In this document: one piece after another, positions 1 through 10,688 of the stretch
Position numbering within the stretch: position 1 is the stretch's first letter
Layout: the number at the start of each line of letters is the position of its first letter
NCBI RefSeq assembly: GCF_022828475.1
Contig: NZ_CP059557.1
Span: 1,860,001 to 1,924,000 of the forward strand
Direction of reading: 5' to 3'
DNA: 64,000 nt
Source: Saccharopolyspora gloriosae
Lineage (GTDB): Bacteria > Actinomycetota > Actinomycetes > Mycobacteriales > Pseudonocardiaceae
Notes under the pieces: generated by a model
Seen by the model: only the letters and a program-made list of their open reading frames with translations
Told to the model about the DNA's origin: nothing
Databases searched by the model: none
Program-made: the position numbers and the translations under genes

Positions 1-915
1 TCCTCGGTGTCCGGGGTGCTGGGCAGCGCCGGGCAGGCCAACTACGCGGCGGGCAACGTGTTCCTCGACGCCCTCGCCCGGCATCGCCGATCTCGCGGCC
101 TGCCCGCGGTGTCGCTGGTGTGGGGAGCGTGGGAGCAGGGCGTCGGCATGACCGCCGGACTCGACGACCGGGACCTGCGCCGCATCGGCGACAACGGGAT
201 GCCGCCACTGCCGATCGCCCGCGGGCTCGCCCTGTTCGACACCGCGATCGGCGCCGACGAACCTCTCGTGGTGCCGCTGGGCATGGCTTCCGGAGCCGGC
301 CGTGCGCAGACCGAGGTGCCCGCGATGCTGCGCGGCCTGCTCCGCTCCTCGCGGCGCACCGCCGGAGCCGGTGCGGTCGAAGACCAGGCGGGAGTGGCCG
401 ACCGGCTCGCCGGGATGGGTGGTGCGGAACGCGAGCAGACGCTGGTGCGGCTGGTCCGGGACGCCTCCGCGACGGTGCTCGGCCACGGCTCGGCCGACGC
501 GATCGGTGCGGAACGCGAGTTCCGCCAGATCGGCTTCGACTCGCTCACCGCCGTCGAGCTGCGCAACCGGCTGACAGCGGCGACGGGCGTCCGGCTGCCC
601 TCCACGCTGATCTTCGACCACCCGACGCCGCTGGCCGTGGCCCGGCTGCTGGCTGAGGACTTCGGCGGCTCGGACGGCCCGGACGGTGCGGCGCTGCTCG
701 CCGAGCTGGACCGCGTCGAACACGCCCTCGCAGCTGAGGACACCTCCGCCGAGGTCCGCGACGAGCTCACCGGGCGGCTGCGCGGCCTGCTGGATCGCTA
801 CGGCACGGCCCACGAGGCCACCGGCGAGCCCGCCGTGGGTGACCGCATTCAGGACGCCACCGCCGACGACCTGCTCACCTTCATCGACAACGAACTCGGC
901 AGGCGCACTACTTAG
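1..915 (+). CDS. Modular type I polyketide synthase, C-terminal end (KR-ACP-docking), truncated by window start
   Basis: This is the 3' end of a PKS gene; the frame is open from base 1, so the start lies upstream. The visible protein begins inside a ketoreductase, at the catalytic Tyr/Asn region ([18 protein letters not shown]). It continues through the KR C-terminal part ([13 protein letters not shown]) to an acyl carrier protein whose phosphopantetheine Ser lies in [14 protein letters not shown]. The last ~80 residues form a helical docking region ([14 protein letters not shown]) ending in [12 protein letters not shown]. The next gene begins with an N-terminal docking helix and carries the thioesterase, so this protein is probably the penultimate synthase of the assembly line (NysJ position). 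Number and type of its other modules cannot be seen. Confidence 0.93.
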   Translation, partial: SSVSGVLGSAGQANYAAGNVFLDALARHRRSRGLPAVSLVWGAWEQGVGMTAGLDDRDLRRIGDNGMPPLPIARGLALFDTAIGADEPLVVPLGMASGAGRAQTEVPAMLRGLLRSSRRTAGAGAVEDQAGVADRLAGMGGAEREQTLVRLVRDASATVLGHGSADAIGAEREFRQIGFDSLTAVELRNRLTAATGVRLPSTLIFDHPTPLAVARLLAEDFGGSDGPDGAALLAELDRVEHALAAEDTSAEVRDELTGRLRGLLDRYGTAHEATGEPAVGDRIQDATADDLLTFIDNELGRRTT

Positions 916-1125
916 GAGTCTTTCGCAATGGTTCGCGCAGCGGGTCGCTCAGCGGAACCTCAGGGGCTTCCTCGCCGCGCCCCTGGCCGGTGCAGCGGTT
1001 CTTTCCCGAGTGGCTCCGCCATCAGGGAAAAAGCCGTCCTCGCGAGGAAGCCGCTGAGAACCCGCCGGTGATCGAGCTGCCCGAGTAGGGCACTGCTCAT
1101 CGGCTGCGTCGCTGACAAGACACGG
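911..1125 (+). repeat. MITE-like structured intergenic repeat, copy A
   Basis: The gap between the two PKS genes is filled by a sequence shared with six other places in the window. It starts at the stop codon of the upstream gene (cttaggagtctttcg). A long inverted repeat follows: ggggcttcctcgc near 963 and gcgaggaagccgctgag near 1041. Inside it is a smaller stem, tttccc near 1002 and gggaaa near 1025. A second short hairpin and a gctgacaagacacgga end motif follow near 1110-1126. The true start codon and ribosome site of the next gene lie just downstream. It has no plausible coding capacity. Confidence 0.75.
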
Positions 1126-1201
1126 ATCACGAACATCCTGCACTGAAGCTGCCCCTGCGCGGCCCACTCCGCAGGAACTCGATCAAGGGAGGACCCCGAG
1201 G

Positions 1202-4200
1202 ATGCCTGACGAAAGCACACTCGTGGATTACCTGAAGTGGGTCACCGCGGATCTGCACGAGACGCGGCAACGCCTCCAGGACGCGGAGTCCGGCAAGCAC
1301 GAGCCGGTCGCGATCGTCGGGATGGCCTGCCGGTTCCCCGGCGCCGATTCGCCGGAACGACTCTGGGACCTGCTGTCCGGGGGAGAGGACGCGATCACCG
1401 GTTTCCCGACGGACCGGGGCTGGGACCTCGACGCTCTCGGCGATGGGCGCAGCGCCACCGCCGAAGGCGGATTCCTGCCCGGCGCGGCCGAATTCGACCC
1501 GGGCTTCTTCGACATCTCGCCGCGCGAAGCGGTCGCGATGGACCCGCAGCAGCGCCAAGCCCTGGAAGTGTCCTGGGAAGCCCTGGAGCGCGCCGGGATC
1601 GACCCGAAGACCGTGCGCGGCAGCCGCACCGGGGTGTTCGTCGGCACCACGGGGCAGGACTACATCCACCTGATGCTCGCCTCCAGCGAGGACCTCGAAG
1701 GTCACGCCTCCACCGGGATGGCGGCGAGCGTGCTGTCCGGCAGGTTGTCGTTCGCGCTCGGGCTGGAAGGGCCGTCGCTGACGGTGGACACCGCGTGCTC
1801 CTCCTCGCTGGTCGCACTGCACCTGGCCGCGCAGTCGCTGCGATCAGGGGAGTGCTCGATGGCCCTCGCGGGTGGCGTCACGGTGATGACGACCTCGGCG
1901 AACTTCTCCTCGTTCAGCAGGCAGGGCGGGCTCGCCCCCGACGGGCGGTGCAAGGCGTTCTCGGCGGACGCGGACGGCACGGCCTGGTCCGAAGGCGTCG
2001 GTCTGCTCGTGGTGGAGAAGCTCTCCGACGCGCAACGCCACGGGCACCCGATCCTGGCGGTGCTGCGCGGCAGCGCTGTCAACCAGGACGGCGCGTCGAA
2101 CGGGCTGACCGCGCCGAACGGTCCCGCGCAGCAACGAGTGATCCGCCAGGCGTTGGCGGGCGCTGGGCTGTCCACTCAGGACGTCGACGTGGTCGAGGCA
2201 CACGGCACCGGGACCCGGCTGGGCGACCCGATCGAGGCGCAGGCGCTGCTGGCGACGTACGGCCGCAACCGGGAGCGGCCGCTGCTGCTGGGTTCGGTGA
2301 AGTCGAACCTCGGCCACACCCAGGCCGCCGCCGGAGCGGCCGGCGTGATCAAGATGGTGCAGGCCATGCGGCACGGTGAGCTGCCGCCGACGCTGCACGT
2401 GAGCGGCCCGTCCGAGCACGTGGACTGGGACACCGGTTCCGTCGAGCTGGCGACCGCGAGCACCGAGTGGCCCGCCGCGAGCCGTCCTCGCCGGGCCGGG
2501 GTGTCGTCGTTCGGGATCAGCGGCACCAACGCGCACGTGATCCTGGAACAGGCGCCCGAGACCGAGCCCCCTCAATCCGAGGCGCAGACCCGAATCCGCC
2601 CGGACGCCGTGCCGTGGCCGATCTCCGGCCGCACCCCGCAAGCGCTGGCCGCGCAGCTCGACCGCATCACCGCCTTCCACGCCGAGCACCCCGAAACCGA
2701 CCCCGCCGACGTGGCGCACTCGCTGGCGACCGGCCGGTCCGCGTTCGAGCACCGGGCGGTGCTGCTGGCCACCGGTTCCGGGCTCGACGAGGTCGCGCGC
2801 GGCGCGGTGGGCGCCGACCCGGGCGAGCTGGCGGTGCTGTTCTCCGGCCAGGGTTCGCAGCGCCTCGGCATGGGCCGCGAGCTGCACGCCCGGTTCCCCG
2901 CGTTCGCGGCGGCCTTCGACGCGGTGCTCGCCGAGCTGGACCGGCACCGGGACGGCTCGTTGCGTGAGGTGATCTGGGGTGCGGACGGGTCCGCGCTGGA
3001 GGACACCGGCAACACCCAGCCCGCGCTGTTCGCCGTCGAGGTCGCGCTGTACCGCTTGGTCGAATCCCTTGGTGTCGAAGCGGATCTGCTCGGCGGACAC
3101 TCCATCGGCGAGATCGCGGCCGCGCACGTGTCCGGCGTGCTGTCGTTGCCGGACGCCGCGAAACTGGTCGCCGCCCGCGCCCGGCTGATGAGCCGGTTGC
3201 CCTCGGGCGGAGCCATGGCCGCGATGCAGGCCACCGAAGCCGAGGTCACCCCGCTGCTCACCGGCACCACGTCCATCGCGGCGATCAACGGGCCGCGCTC
3301 GGTCGTGATCTCCGGCGACGAGGACGGGGTGCGAGCGATCGCGCGAGAGATCGAGTCCGACGACCGCAAGACGAAGCCGCTCAACGTCAGCCACGCCTTC
3401 CACTCGCCGCTGATGGATCCGATGCTCGACGAGTTCCGCGCCGTGGTCCGGGAATTGTCCTTCTCGCCCGCCAAGATCCCCATCGTGTCGAACGTGACCG
3501 GTGAACGCGCCACCTCCGAGGAGCTCGGTTCGCCCGAGTACTGGGTGCGCCACGTCCGCGAGGCGGTGCGGTTCGCCGACGGTGTCCGCGCGCTGTCCGA
3601 GGCGGGCGCGAAGACGTTCCTGGAGCTAGGCCCGGACGGCACGCTCTGCGCGATGGCGCACGAAACACTGCCCGAGACCGCGTCGGCGATTCCGGCGCTG
3701 CGCAAGGAACGTCCGGAGGAAGCGTCGCTCGTGACCGCGCTCGCCCGGTTGCACGTGCGCGGCCTGCGGGTGGACTGGTCCGAGCTGCTCGCCGGAACCG
3801 GGGCGCGGCGCGTCGACCTGCCCACCTACGCGTTCCAGCACGAGCGGTTCTGGCCGACGGCCGCCGCCGGTGCGGTGGACGCCGCCGGGCTCGGGCTGCG
3901 CTCGGTGCACCACCCGGTGCTCGGCGCGGCCACGGGGCTCGCCGACACCGGAGAGATCGTGCTGACGGGGCGGCTGTCGGTGAGCACGCAGCCGTGGCTG
4001 CCCGCCGGGCGCGCCGTGCCGGAGTCCGTGTTCGCCGAGCTGGCGCTGCGCGCCGCCGACGAGGCCGGGTGCGCGCGCGTGGAGACGCTGACCGTCGGCG
4101 CCGGGCTCATCCTGAACGAACCGGTATCGGTGCAGGTCAAGGTCGGTTCCCTCGGCGAGGGCGGGCGGCGTTCGCTCACCGTGCACGCTCGCCCGGCCGA

Positions 4201-7177
4201 CTCCGAGCAGGAGTGGACCGAGCACGCCACCGGTGTGCTGGCGGCCGACCCCGTCGAGATCGACTTCTCCGGTGTGGTGCCCGCCGATGCCGAGCAGCTC
4301 CCGGTCGGGGGCGTGTGGCGGCAGGCGGGCGAGATCTTCGCCGAGGTGGGGTTGCCCGACGGCGTCTCCGTCGCGGACCACGACCTGCACCCGGCGCTGC
4401 TGGACGCGGTGGTCCGCGCGGCCGCGCAGGTCGAGTCCACTTCGGACTCCGATGCGCCGCGGGCCGTCCGCTGGGAGGGGATGTCCCTGCACGCCACCGG
4501 GGCCGCCACCCTCACCCTGCGGGCCGGCAGGCGTGACGGAGGCATCGAGGTCGTCGCCGTCGACGGGCGGGGAAACCCGGTGCTGGCGGTGGAATCCCTC
4601 ACCTGCGACACGACCGGTGCGGCACCGGCGGTCCGCGAAACCGGCCAGGACTCCCTGTTCGGCCTGCACTGGGTCCCCGGCCCGGCGTCGGAACCGGTCA
4701 CGGGGAAGCGCTGGGCGATCATCGGTGGTGACGAGTTCGACCTCGCCTACGCGCTGCACCGCGCGGACGAGGCCGTCGTCGGCTACGGCGAGACCTTGGC
4801 GGGCACCACGGGCACCGGGACCGCGCCCGACGTGTTCCTGATCCCGGTCAGCGGGCTCGCGGCCGACGGCCCGCAAGTCGTGCACGAACTCGCCCAACAG
4901 GCGCTGGCCGTGCTCCAGGAATGGCAGTCCGATCAGCGATTCGCCCGCTCCTGCTTGATGTTCGTGACGCGAGGCGCGGTGTCGGTGGACGGTGAGGCGC
5001 CCGCCGACACGGCCGCGGCGGCGGTGTGGGGCCTGGTGCGCTCCGCGCAGGCCGAGGACCCCGGCCGGTTGCTGCTCGTCGACCTCGACGACGCCTTCAC
5101 CTCCGCCTCGGTGCTGCCCGGCCTGCTCGGCGGCGACGAACAGCAGATCGCGGTGCGGCAACGGGAGATCCGCGTGGCCCGGCTGCTGCCGCTGGCCGAA
5201 CAGGACACTGCGGACACCGCCGGACCGGATTCCGACGGCACCGTGCTGATCACCGGCGGCACCGGCGGCCTCGGCGCCGAACTGGCCCGGCACCTGGTCG
5301 CCGAACACGGCACGCGGCACCTGGTGCTGGCGAGCCGCCGTGGACCGCAGGCGCCGGGCGCGCTGGAGCTGCGCGCGGAACTCACCGCGCACGGTGCCGA
5401 GGTGCGCATCGCCGCCTGCGACGTCGCCGACCGCGCCGCCGTGGACGGCCTGCTCGCCGAGATCCTCGCCCAGCATCCGCTCACCGCCGTCGTGCACACC
5501 GCGGGCGTGCTCGACGACGGCGCGATCGGCTCGCTCACCCCGGAGCGCCTCGACCACGTGCTGCGGCCCAAGGTCGACGCCGCCTGGCACCTGCACGAAG
5601 CCACTCGTGACCTCGGGCTCACCGCGTTCCTGCTGTACTCCTCGGTTTCCGGCGTGATGGGCGGTCCCGGTCAGGGCAACTACGCGGCGGCCAACGCCTT
5701 CCTCGACGCGCTCGCGCAGCACCGTCGCGGCCAGGGCCTGCCCGCGCGGTCGCTGGCGTGGGGTCCGTGGGCGCCGACGACCGGCATGACCGGCGACCTC
5801 ACCGAGGCCGAGTTGGAGCGGATGGCGAACTCCGGGCTGCCGCCGCTGTCGCTGGAACAGGGACTGGCACTGTTCGACGCCGCCCTCACCCGCGACGAAG
5901 CACTGGTCGTGCCGATGCGGGCGAAATCCTCCGGGATGCGGGCGCAGGAGTACGTGCCGCCGGTGCTGCGCGGCCTGATCCCCGCCGCCCGCCGCACCGC
6001 CGCCACCGGCCGCTCCGGCGCCACGCCGTCCGAACGACTCGGTGCGGCGAGCGCCGCCGAACGCCGCGAACTGCTCACCGGGCTCGTCCTCGAACACTCC
6101 GCCGCCGTGCTCGGGCACCGCGACACCGCCGCCGTCGACGCCGAACGGGACTTCCTGGAACTGGGCTTCGACTCGCTGATCGCGGTGGAACTGCGCAACC
6201 GGCTGGGCGAGGTGCTCGACCTCCGGCTGGCGGCGTCGGTCGTGTTCGACACCAAGACACCGGCGGCGCTGGCCGCATGGCTCGACAACGAACTCGGTGA
6301 CCGAGTCGGAACCACCGGGCAGCGCGCTCAGGGAAACCCCAACGACACCTTGGTGAACCTGTTCCTCACAGGCGTGCACTCCGGCAAGCAGAAGGAGTCC
6401 ATGCGGATGCTGGGCGCGGTCGCCGCGACCCGCCCCACCTTCGACACTCCCGCCGAGCTCGCCGAACTCCCGGAACCGGTCACGCTGGCCGACGGCCCGG
6501 CCGATCCGCGGCTGATCTGCGTGAGCTCGCCCGGCGCCACCGGCGGCGTGCACCAGTACGCCCGCATCGCCGCGCACCTGCGCGGCACCCGGCACGTGTC
6601 GGCGCTGCCGCTCGTCGGCTTCGAATCAGGGGAGGCCCTGCCGGAGCACGGCACGGCCGCGATCCGGTCCGTCGCCGAGAGCGCACTGCACGGCAGCGAC
6701 GGCGACCCGTTCGTGCTGGTCGGGCACTCCACCGGCGGCACCATCGCCTACCACGCGGCGGGAATGCTGGAGCAGACCTGGGGAGTGCGGCCGGACGCGG
6801 TGGTCCTGCTGGACACCCTGAGCCTGCGCTACGACGCCCACGACGACATCGACTACGACGAGGTGGCGAGCTACTACCTCGCCGACATCGACTCGCCGTC
6901 GGTGAACCTCAACAGCTCCCGGCTCTCGGCGATGGTGCACTGGTACAACAAGGTCGCCGCGCTCACCGACGCCCCCGTGACCACCGCGCCGACCCTGCTG
7001 GTGCGCTGCTCCGTCCCGGTCCCCGGCAGCCGCGGCACCAAGGCGCCGCCCGCGATCGACACCGACGCCGTGCGCACCATCGAGGCCGACCACCTCTCCC
7101 TGGCCAAGGAACATTCCGACCTCACCGCGCAGGTCATGCGCGACTGGCTGGCAGGACTGGTGCCTGCCCGAACCTGA
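1202..7177 (+). CDS. nysK: Final polyketide synthase module with thioesterase (KS-AT-DH(inactive)-KR-ACP-TE), NysK-like
   Basis: 1991 residues. An N-terminal docking helix ([18 protein letters not shown]) precedes KS (~35-455, VDTACSSS intact) and AT (~545-880, GHSIGE and HAFH near 730, the malonyl-CoA signature). A DH-like region (~900-1140) follows, then KR (TGGTGGLG near 1348, LDD motif as in B-type KRs, catalytic Tyr near 1493), ACP (GFDSLIA near 1657) and thioesterase (GHSTGG near 1840). The DH has lost its active-site His: [11 protein letters not shown] stands where the other modules have WLAEHxVxGxxxxPGTAF, so it should not dehydrate and a beta-hydroxyl would remain. ATG at 1202 follows a good GGGAGGA. 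Terminal thioesterase plus a single module matches NysK/AmphK, which adds the last malonate and closes the macrolactone. Confidence 0.96.
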   Translation: MPDESTLVDYLKWVTADLHETRQRLQDAESGKHEPVAIVGMACRFPGADSPERLWDLLSGGEDAITGFPTDRGWDLDALGDGRSATAEGGFLPGAAEFDPGFFDISPREAVAMDPQQRQALEVSWEALERAGIDPKTVRGSRTGVFVGTTGQDYIHLMLASSEDLEGHASTGMAASVLSGRLSFALGLEGPSLTVDTACSSSLVALHLAAQSLRSGECSMALAGGVTVMTTSANFSSFSRQGGLAPDGRCKAFSADADGTAWSEGVGLLVVEKLSDAQRHGHPILAVLRGSAVNQDGASNGLTAPNGPAQQRVIRQALAGAGLSTQDVDVVEAHGTGTRLGDPIEAQALLATYGRNRERPLLLGSVKSNLGHTQAAAGAAGVIKMVQAMRHGELPPTLHVSGPSEHVDWDTGSVELATASTEWPAASRPRRAGVSSFGISGTNAHVILEQAPETEPPQSEAQTRIRPDAVPWPISGRTPQALAAQLDRITAFHAEHPETDPADVAHSLATGRSAFEHRAVLLATGSGLDEVARGAVGADPGELAVLFSGQGSQRLGMGRELHARFPAFAAAFDAVLAELDRHRDGSLREVIWGADGSALEDTGNTQPALFAVEVALYRLVESLGVEADLLGGHSIGEIAAAHVSGVLSLPDAAKLVAARARLMSRLPSGGAMAAMQATEAEVTPLLTGTTSIAAINGPRSVVISGDEDGVRAIAREIESDDRKTKPLNVSHAFHSPLMDPMLDEFRAVVRELSFSPAKIPIVSNVTGERATSEELGSPEYWVRHVREAVRFADGVRALSEAGAKTFLELGPDGTLCAMAHETLPETASAIPALRKERPEEASLVTALARLHVRGLRVDWSELLAGTGARRVDLPTYAFQHERFWPTAAAGAVDAAGLGLRSVHHPVLGAATGLADTGEIVLTGRLSVSTQPWLPAGRAVPESVFAELALRAADEAGCARVETLTVGAGLILNEPVSVQVKVGSLGEGGRRSLTVHARPADSEQEWTEHATGVLAADPVEIDFSGVVPADAEQLPVGGVWRQAGEIFAEVGLPDGVSVADHDLHPALLDAVVRAAAQVESTSDSDAPRAVRWEGMSLHATGAATLTLRAGRRDGGIEVVAVDGRGNPVLAVESLTCDTTGAAPAVRETGQDSLFGLHWVPGPASEPVTGKRWAIIGGDEFDLAYALHRADEAVVGYGETLAGTTGTGTAPDVFLIPVSGLAADGPQVVHELAQQALAVLQEWQSDQRFARSCLMFVTRGAVSVDGEAPADTAAAAVWGLVRSAQAEDPGRLLLVDLDDAFTSASVLPGLLGGDEQQIAVRQREIRVARLLPLAEQDTADTAGPDSDGTVLITGGTGGLGAELARHLVAEHGTRHLVLASRRGPQAPGALELRAELTAHGAEVRIAACDVADRAAVDGLLAEILAQHPLTAVVHTAGVLDDGAIGSLTPERLDHVLRPKVDAAWHLHEATRDLGLTAFLLYSSVSGVMGGPGQGNYAAANAFLDALAQHRRGQGLPARSLAWGPWAPTTGMTGDLTEAELERMANSGLPPLSLEQGLALFDAALTRDEALVVPMRAKSSGMRAQEYVPPVLRGLIPAARRTAATGRSGATPSERLGAASAAERRELLTGLVLEHSAAVLGHRDTAAVDAERDFLELGFDSLIAVELRNRLGEVLDLRLAASVVFDTKTPAALAAWLDNELGDRVGTTGQRAQGNPNDTLVNLFLTGVHSGKQKESMRMLGAVAATRPTFDTPAELAELPEPVTLADGPADPRLICVSSPGATGGVHQYARIAAHLRGTRHVSALPLVGFESGEALPEHGTAAIRSVAESALHGSDGDPFVLVGHSTGGTIAYHAAGMLEQTWGVRPDAVVLLDTLSLRYDAHDDIDYDEVASYYLADIDSPSVNLNSSRLSAMVHWYNKVAALTDAPVTTAPTLLVRCSVPVPGSRGTKAPPAIDTDAVRTIEADHLSLAKEHSDLTAQVMRDWLAGLVPART

Positions 7178-7180
7178 TCA

Positions 7181-7431
7181 CTTAGGGGTTGTTTCAGAAT
7201 GGCGTTCGTAGGTGGTTGCTCAGCGGAACCTCAGCGGCTTCCTCGCTGCCCCCTTGCCGGGTGTGGCATCGATTTCTCATGTAGCTCCCTACACCACGAA
7301 AATCGCTGTCCTCGCGAGGAAGCCGCTGAGAACCCGCCGGTGGTCGTTTTGCGCAAGCTGGTCACTGCTCAGCGGCTTCGCCGCTGACAGGACAACGATC
7401 AAAAGATCATTTCGAAACGACCTTTTAGGAG
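7181..7431 (+). repeat. MITE-like structured intergenic repeat, copy B, with visible terminal inverted repeats
   Basis: This is the best-preserved copy in the window. The left end ggttgtttcagaatg (7188-7202) and the right end catttcgaaacgacc (7408-7422) are imperfect inverted repeats of each other. Between them lie the conserved arms ctcagcggcttcctcgc (about 7230) and gcgaggaagccgctgag (about 7314), with an inner cgattt / aaatcg stem, then the short perfect hairpin cagcggcttcgccgctg (about 7370). It is followed directly by copy C. Short open frames here only read through the repeat and have no ribosome site. Confidence 0.78.
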
Positions 7432-7662
7432 CTCTCCTCAGATGAACCCGCGTAGTCGGTCACTCGGCGGCTTCCTCGCCGCCCCCTTGCCGGGTGTGGC
7501 CTCGATTTCTCATGTAGCAGCCCTGCACGGCGAAATCACCGGCCTCGGGAGGAAGCCGCTGCGAACCCGCCGGTGGCCATCTTGCTCAAGCTGGTCACCG
7601 CTCATCGGCTCCGCCGCTGACGAGACACAGATCAAAGATCGTCCTACGACGACTCCTTAGCC
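7430..7662 (+). repeat. MITE-like structured intergenic repeat, copy C, in tandem with copy B
   Basis: A second, more diverged copy abuts copy B in the 553-base gap between the thioesterase PKS and the P450. It opens with ttaggagctctcctcag. It carries cggcggcttcctcgcc and ggaggaagccgctg arms with cgatttc / gaaatc inside, a cggctccgccg hairpin, and the end gatcgtcctacgacgactcctta, whose complement resembles the start of the element. The rest of the gap up to the P450 start at 7731 holds only a leader with a GGAGGAA ribosome site. Confidence 0.72.
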
Positions 7663-7730
7663 GGGTAGAACGTGACGGCCCGGTTCCGTTGCCCCGCCCA
7701 CAGTCCACCCACACCGCGGAGGAATCGCCC

Positions 7731-8918
7731 ATGAGTCAATCCCTCGACCTGCCGAAGCTGGGCACCGGCCCGTCGGCCATGCTCCGACCCCCGGAGATGC
7801 TGCGGGACCTCCAGCAGCAGGCGCCGATCTGCAAGGTGCGCACGCCCGCGGGCGATGAGGCGTGGCTGGTCACCCGGCACGAAGAGGTCAAAGAGCTGCT
7901 CAAGGACGAGCGGATCAACCGCTCGCACCCGGATCCGCCGTCGGCGCCGCGCTACGTCGACACCCCGTTCTTCAACCTGCTGATCACCGACTCCGACCCG
8001 GACGAGGCGACGCGGCTGCACAAGGAGATGCGCCAGCTGCTCACCCCGAGCTTCTCCGCGCGCAGGCTCGCCCGGCTGCGCCACAAGGTGGAGGCGCTCG
8101 CCGAGGAGATGGTGCGGGCGCTGGTGGACAAGGGACCGCCCGCGGACCTGCACGGCGAGTTCTCGCAGCCGTTCGCGCTGCAAGTGCTCTACGAGCTGAT
8201 CGGGGTGCCCACCGAGGATCGCCTGATGATCCTGCAGCTGATGGGCCGGATGGCGGTGCTCGACGACCCGGCCTCCGCGGAGAAGGGCGCCGAGGAGCTG
8301 TTCACGTACATCTCCGAGCTGGTGGGACGCAAACGCGGGCATCCCGGCGAGGACGTGATCTCGCGGCTGTGCGAGGCGGGCGTGGAGGACCAGCGGATCG
8401 GCACGCTCGCCGCCGGTGTGCTGTTCGCCGGCCTGGACAGCGTGGTCAGCCACATCGACGTGGGCGTGCTGGTGCTGGCGAACAACCCGGACAAGCGGGA
8501 CCTCGCGATGCGCGACGCGGGCGCGATGGCGGTCGCCGTGGAGGAGGTGCTGCGCGCGGCGAAGGCGGGCAGTTCGATGCTGCCCCGCTGGGCCGCGGGC
8601 GACGTCGACATCGCCGACGTGACGATCAAGGCGGGCGACCTGGTGCTGCTCGACTTCACCTTGTCGAACTTCGACACGCGCGCCTTCGACGAGCCGGACA
8701 CGTTCGACGTGACCCGTGCGCCGAACCCGCACCTGACCTTCGGCCACGGCATGTGGCACTGCATCGGAGCCCCGCTGGCCCGCGTCGAACTCCAGACCGC
8801 GTTCAGCACCCTGTTCCGCCACCTCCCCGACCTGCAGGTCGTGGTCGCCCCCGAAGACCTGAAGCTCGAAAGCGGCCAGCTCTCCGGCGGCCTCCTGGAA
8901 CTCCCGATCACCTGGTGA
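7731..8918 (+). CDS. nysL: Cytochrome P450, NysL/AmphL-like macrolactone hydroxylase
   Basis: 395 residues, a typical length for a soluble bacterial P450. Heme-binding FGHGMWHCIGAPLAR has the ligand Cys at 344, and the EEVLRA region supplies the ExxR motif. The I-helix reads AGLDSVVS near residue 233, so the usual acid-alcohol pair (D/E-T) is changed: the Asp is there but Ser and Val replace the Thr-Thr. ATG 7731 is chosen because it follows GCGGAGGAA; an upstream in-frame start would add 14 residues without a ribosome site. Position next to the thioesterase PKS matches NysL, known to hydroxylate C-10 of the nystatin ring. Assignment is by synteny and family; the hydroxylation position is inferred. 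Confidence 0.9.
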   Translation: MSQSLDLPKLGTGPSAMLRPPEMLRDLQQQAPICKVRTPAGDEAWLVTRHEEVKELLKDERINRSHPDPPSAPRYVDTPFFNLLITDSDPDEATRLHKEMRQLLTPSFSARRLARLRHKVEALAEEMVRALVDKGPPADLHGEFSQPFALQVLYELIGVPTEDRLMILQLMGRMAVLDDPASAEKGAEELFTYISELVGRKRGHPGEDVISRLCEAGVEDQRIGTLAAGVLFAGLDSVVSHIDVGVLVLANNPDKRDLAMRDAGAMAVAVEEVLRAAKAGSSMLPRWAAGDVDIADVTIKAGDLVLLDFTLSNFDTRAFDEPDTFDVTRAPNPHLTFGHGMWHCIGAPLARVELQTAFSTLFRHLPDLQVVVAPEDLKLESGQLSGGLLELPITW

Positions 8919-8930
8919 CCCATCCGCGAG

Positions 8931-8977
8931 GTGGTCGCCCCCTTCGCCCGGCGCCACCGGTCGAAGGGGGCGGCCAC
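8931..8977. terminator. Bidirectional hairpin terminator between convergent genes
   Basis: gtggtcgcccccttcg (8931-8946) pairs with cgaagggggcggccac (8962-8977), a 16-bp stem with one G-T pair, 13 bases after the P450 stop. The gene on the other side is convergent, so it can serve both. A weaker inverted repeat, ggtgaac (8994-9000) and gttcac (9025-9030), lies next to it. Confidence 0.75.
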
Positions 8978-9054
8978 TTGGCGCCACCGCTGAGGTGAAC
9001 GGCCCGTTCGCCCGGCCCCTGCGGGTTCACTTCACGGGGAGCCGTCGGGGCGGG

Positions 9055-9894
9055 TCAGGTGCGGGCGCTGCGGGAGGAGCTGCTCTTGCGGAGGCCGAGG
9101 GTGCGGCGGACCTGGTGCACCACCAGGTGGGTCATGAGGCTGATCGGGTGGAACGCCACGACGAGCACCACCGCGTCGCGCGGGCCGAGCAGTTCCGCGA
9201 ACCACTCGTCGAGCTCGGCGCGGTGCGAGGTCGGCCGTTCCTTCCACAGCTCGGCTTCGTACGCGTCGGTGATGACCGAGGTGGCCGGGTCCAGCCGGTC
9301 GGCCTGGCCGAGGTCGGTCGCGGCGTCCGCCGCGATGCGCCGGACGTGCTCCGGGATCTCCCGGCCCGGCGCGGGCCAGGTCGTGTCGGTCCGCCCCGTG
9401 GCGGCCGACCACCCGCTGTAGACCAGCGGGTTCGCGGTGCGCATCACCGCGTACAGGCTCCGTGGCGCCGCCTTGCCGATCGCCGCCCGCAGCAGCGCGC
9501 GCCAGAGGGTGCTGGAGATCCCGGTTCCCTGGTGGTCCGGGTGCACCCCCGCCGAGTTGGCGTAGAAGCACGTGCGCCCGCCGAACTCGCGGTCGTTGCC
9601 TGCCACCCAGCCCACGGGAACACCGTCGCCGTCGAGGACGATGACGAGCCCGGAGAGCCGGTCCAGCTTCTCGTCGGACAGCCACTCCTGCCAGTACGCC
9701 TCGTCGGTCCCGGTGAACGTCTGCACCGCGACCGCCGGGAACGTGCGGCGCAGGTACCGCCGGCCCGGGGCGGACAGCCGGGCGCGCACATCGGTCCACA
9801 GCAGACCGGTGAAACCGGGCCGCACGGAGACCTCCTTCGCGCCCTGGCGCAGTTCCGGTGGGCAGTGCGTTGCGGTCGGATCAGGGGTGGACAT
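9055..9894 (-). CDS. GNAT-family N-acetyltransferase
   Basis: 279 residues with the GNAT acetyl-CoA motif (YANSAGVHPDHQGTGIS, the Q-x-x-G-x-G loop) in the middle and a preceding strand (VPVGWVAGNDREFG). The start ATG at 9894 follows GGAAGG. It is the last of three minus-strand genes (TetR, crotonase, GNAT) separated by 72 and 53 bases, so they are probably co-transcribed. This trio has no counterpart in the standard nystatin gene set and separates the NysL-like and NysM-like genes. The acceptor substrate is unknown. Acetylation of the mycosamine amine is possible, but acyl-CoA or small-molecule detoxification is equally plausible. The Arg/Ser-rich C-terminal tail is low-complexity. Confidence 0.85.
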   Translation of the reverse strand: MSTPDPTATHCPPELRQGAKEVSVRPGFTGLLWTDVRARLSAPGRRYLRRTFPAVAVQTFTGTDEAYWQEWLSDEKLDRLSGLVIVLDGDGVPVGWVAGNDREFGGRTCFYANSAGVHPDHQGTGISSTLWRALLRAAIGKAAPRSLYAVMRTANPLVYSGWSAATGRTDTTWPAPGREIPEHVRRIAADAATDLGQADRLDPATSVITDAYEAELWKERPTSHRAELDEWFAELLGPRDAVVLVVAFHPISLMTHLVVHQVRRTLGLRKSSSSRSART

Positions 9895-9947
9895 CGCTAC
9901 CTTCCAGCTCGACTCGGACGGTCCGAGTTCGGGTTCCGCGGCGAGGA

Positions 9948-10616
9948 TCAGGGCTGCGCGGCCGGTTCGGCGGCGCGGAGCTCGGCGGCCGTCGCGCCGA
10001 ACATGGTGGTCTTGATCGTCCCGAGGGTGTCGCGGTTCTTGCCCGCCAGCGGGCGCACGAGCTCCACGGCGGTGCTCGCCACCGCGCCTTCGGCCGCCGT
10101 CTCGTCCACGACACCGAGTTCGAGTGCCTGCGTGCCGCCGAAGCGCCGTCCCGTCGTCATCGACGCGACCGCTGCGGCCGGGGTGAGCTTGTGCTGGATC
10201 AACGCGGCCATGCCGGGGGTGAACGGGACGTCGATGTCCACCTCGGGGAAGCAGAAGAAGCCGCGATCGGCGCGCATCACGCGGAAGTCGTGCGCCACGG
10301 CCAGCATCGCGCCCGCCCCGAACGCGTGGCCGTTGACCGCTGCGACCGTCGGCACCGGCAAGGTGAGCACACGGGCCAGCAGTTCCTGCACTTCGGTGCG
10401 GTAGGACGGCAGCTCATCGGGATGCTGCAAGAGCCACTCCAGGTCGAGGCCGTTGGAGTAGCACTTGCCGTGGCCGGTCGTGACGAGCGCGCCGGAGGCT
10501 GCGACGACGGTGTCCAGCGACGCGTTCACCGCTTGCAGCCAGTCCTGGGAGAACCTGTTCTCGTCGTCGCCGAGGTCCAGTACGAAAACGCCGTCGTCCT
10601 CGTGCAGCGTGGGCAT
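9948..10616 (-). CDS. Enoyl-CoA hydratase/isomerase (crotonase) family protein
   Basis: 222 residues with both oxyanion-hole segments of the crotonase fold: GHGKCYSNGLDLEW near 50 and NGHAFGAGAMLAVAHD near 95. FFCFPEVDIDVPF follows, where a single Glu occupies the position of the catalytic acid. The short length, NGLDL and PEVDI motifs resemble delta3,delta2-enoyl-CoA isomerases more than two-Glu hydratases; that is a family judgement, not proof. It lies between a TetR gene and a GNAT gene on the same strand, as in fatty-acid or acyl-CoA regulons. It may be a passenger in the polyene cluster or act on a CoA precursor. Confidence 0.87.
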   Translation of the reverse strand: MPTLHEDDGVFVLDLGDDENRFSQDWLQAVNASLDTVVAASGALVTTGHGKCYSNGLDLEWLLQHPDELPSYRTEVQELLARVLTLPVPTVAAVNGHAFGAGAMLAVAHDFRVMRADRGFFCFPEVDIDVPFTPGMAALIQHKLTPAAAVASMTTGRRFGGTQALELGVVDETAAEGAVASTAVELVRPLAGKNRDTLGTIKTTMFGATAAELRAAEPAAQP

Positions 10617-10688
10617 GGTGATCCTTTCGCAGGGGCTTCCGTCAGGTGCGGTCGGTCGTGCGTTGTTCGGTGTGCGCCGGTTTCCCGA

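Noticed and set aside
7199-7660. Small open frames between the thioesterase PKS and the P450
   Set aside because: They read through the two repeat copies, resemble each other only because of the repeat, and lack ribosome sites.
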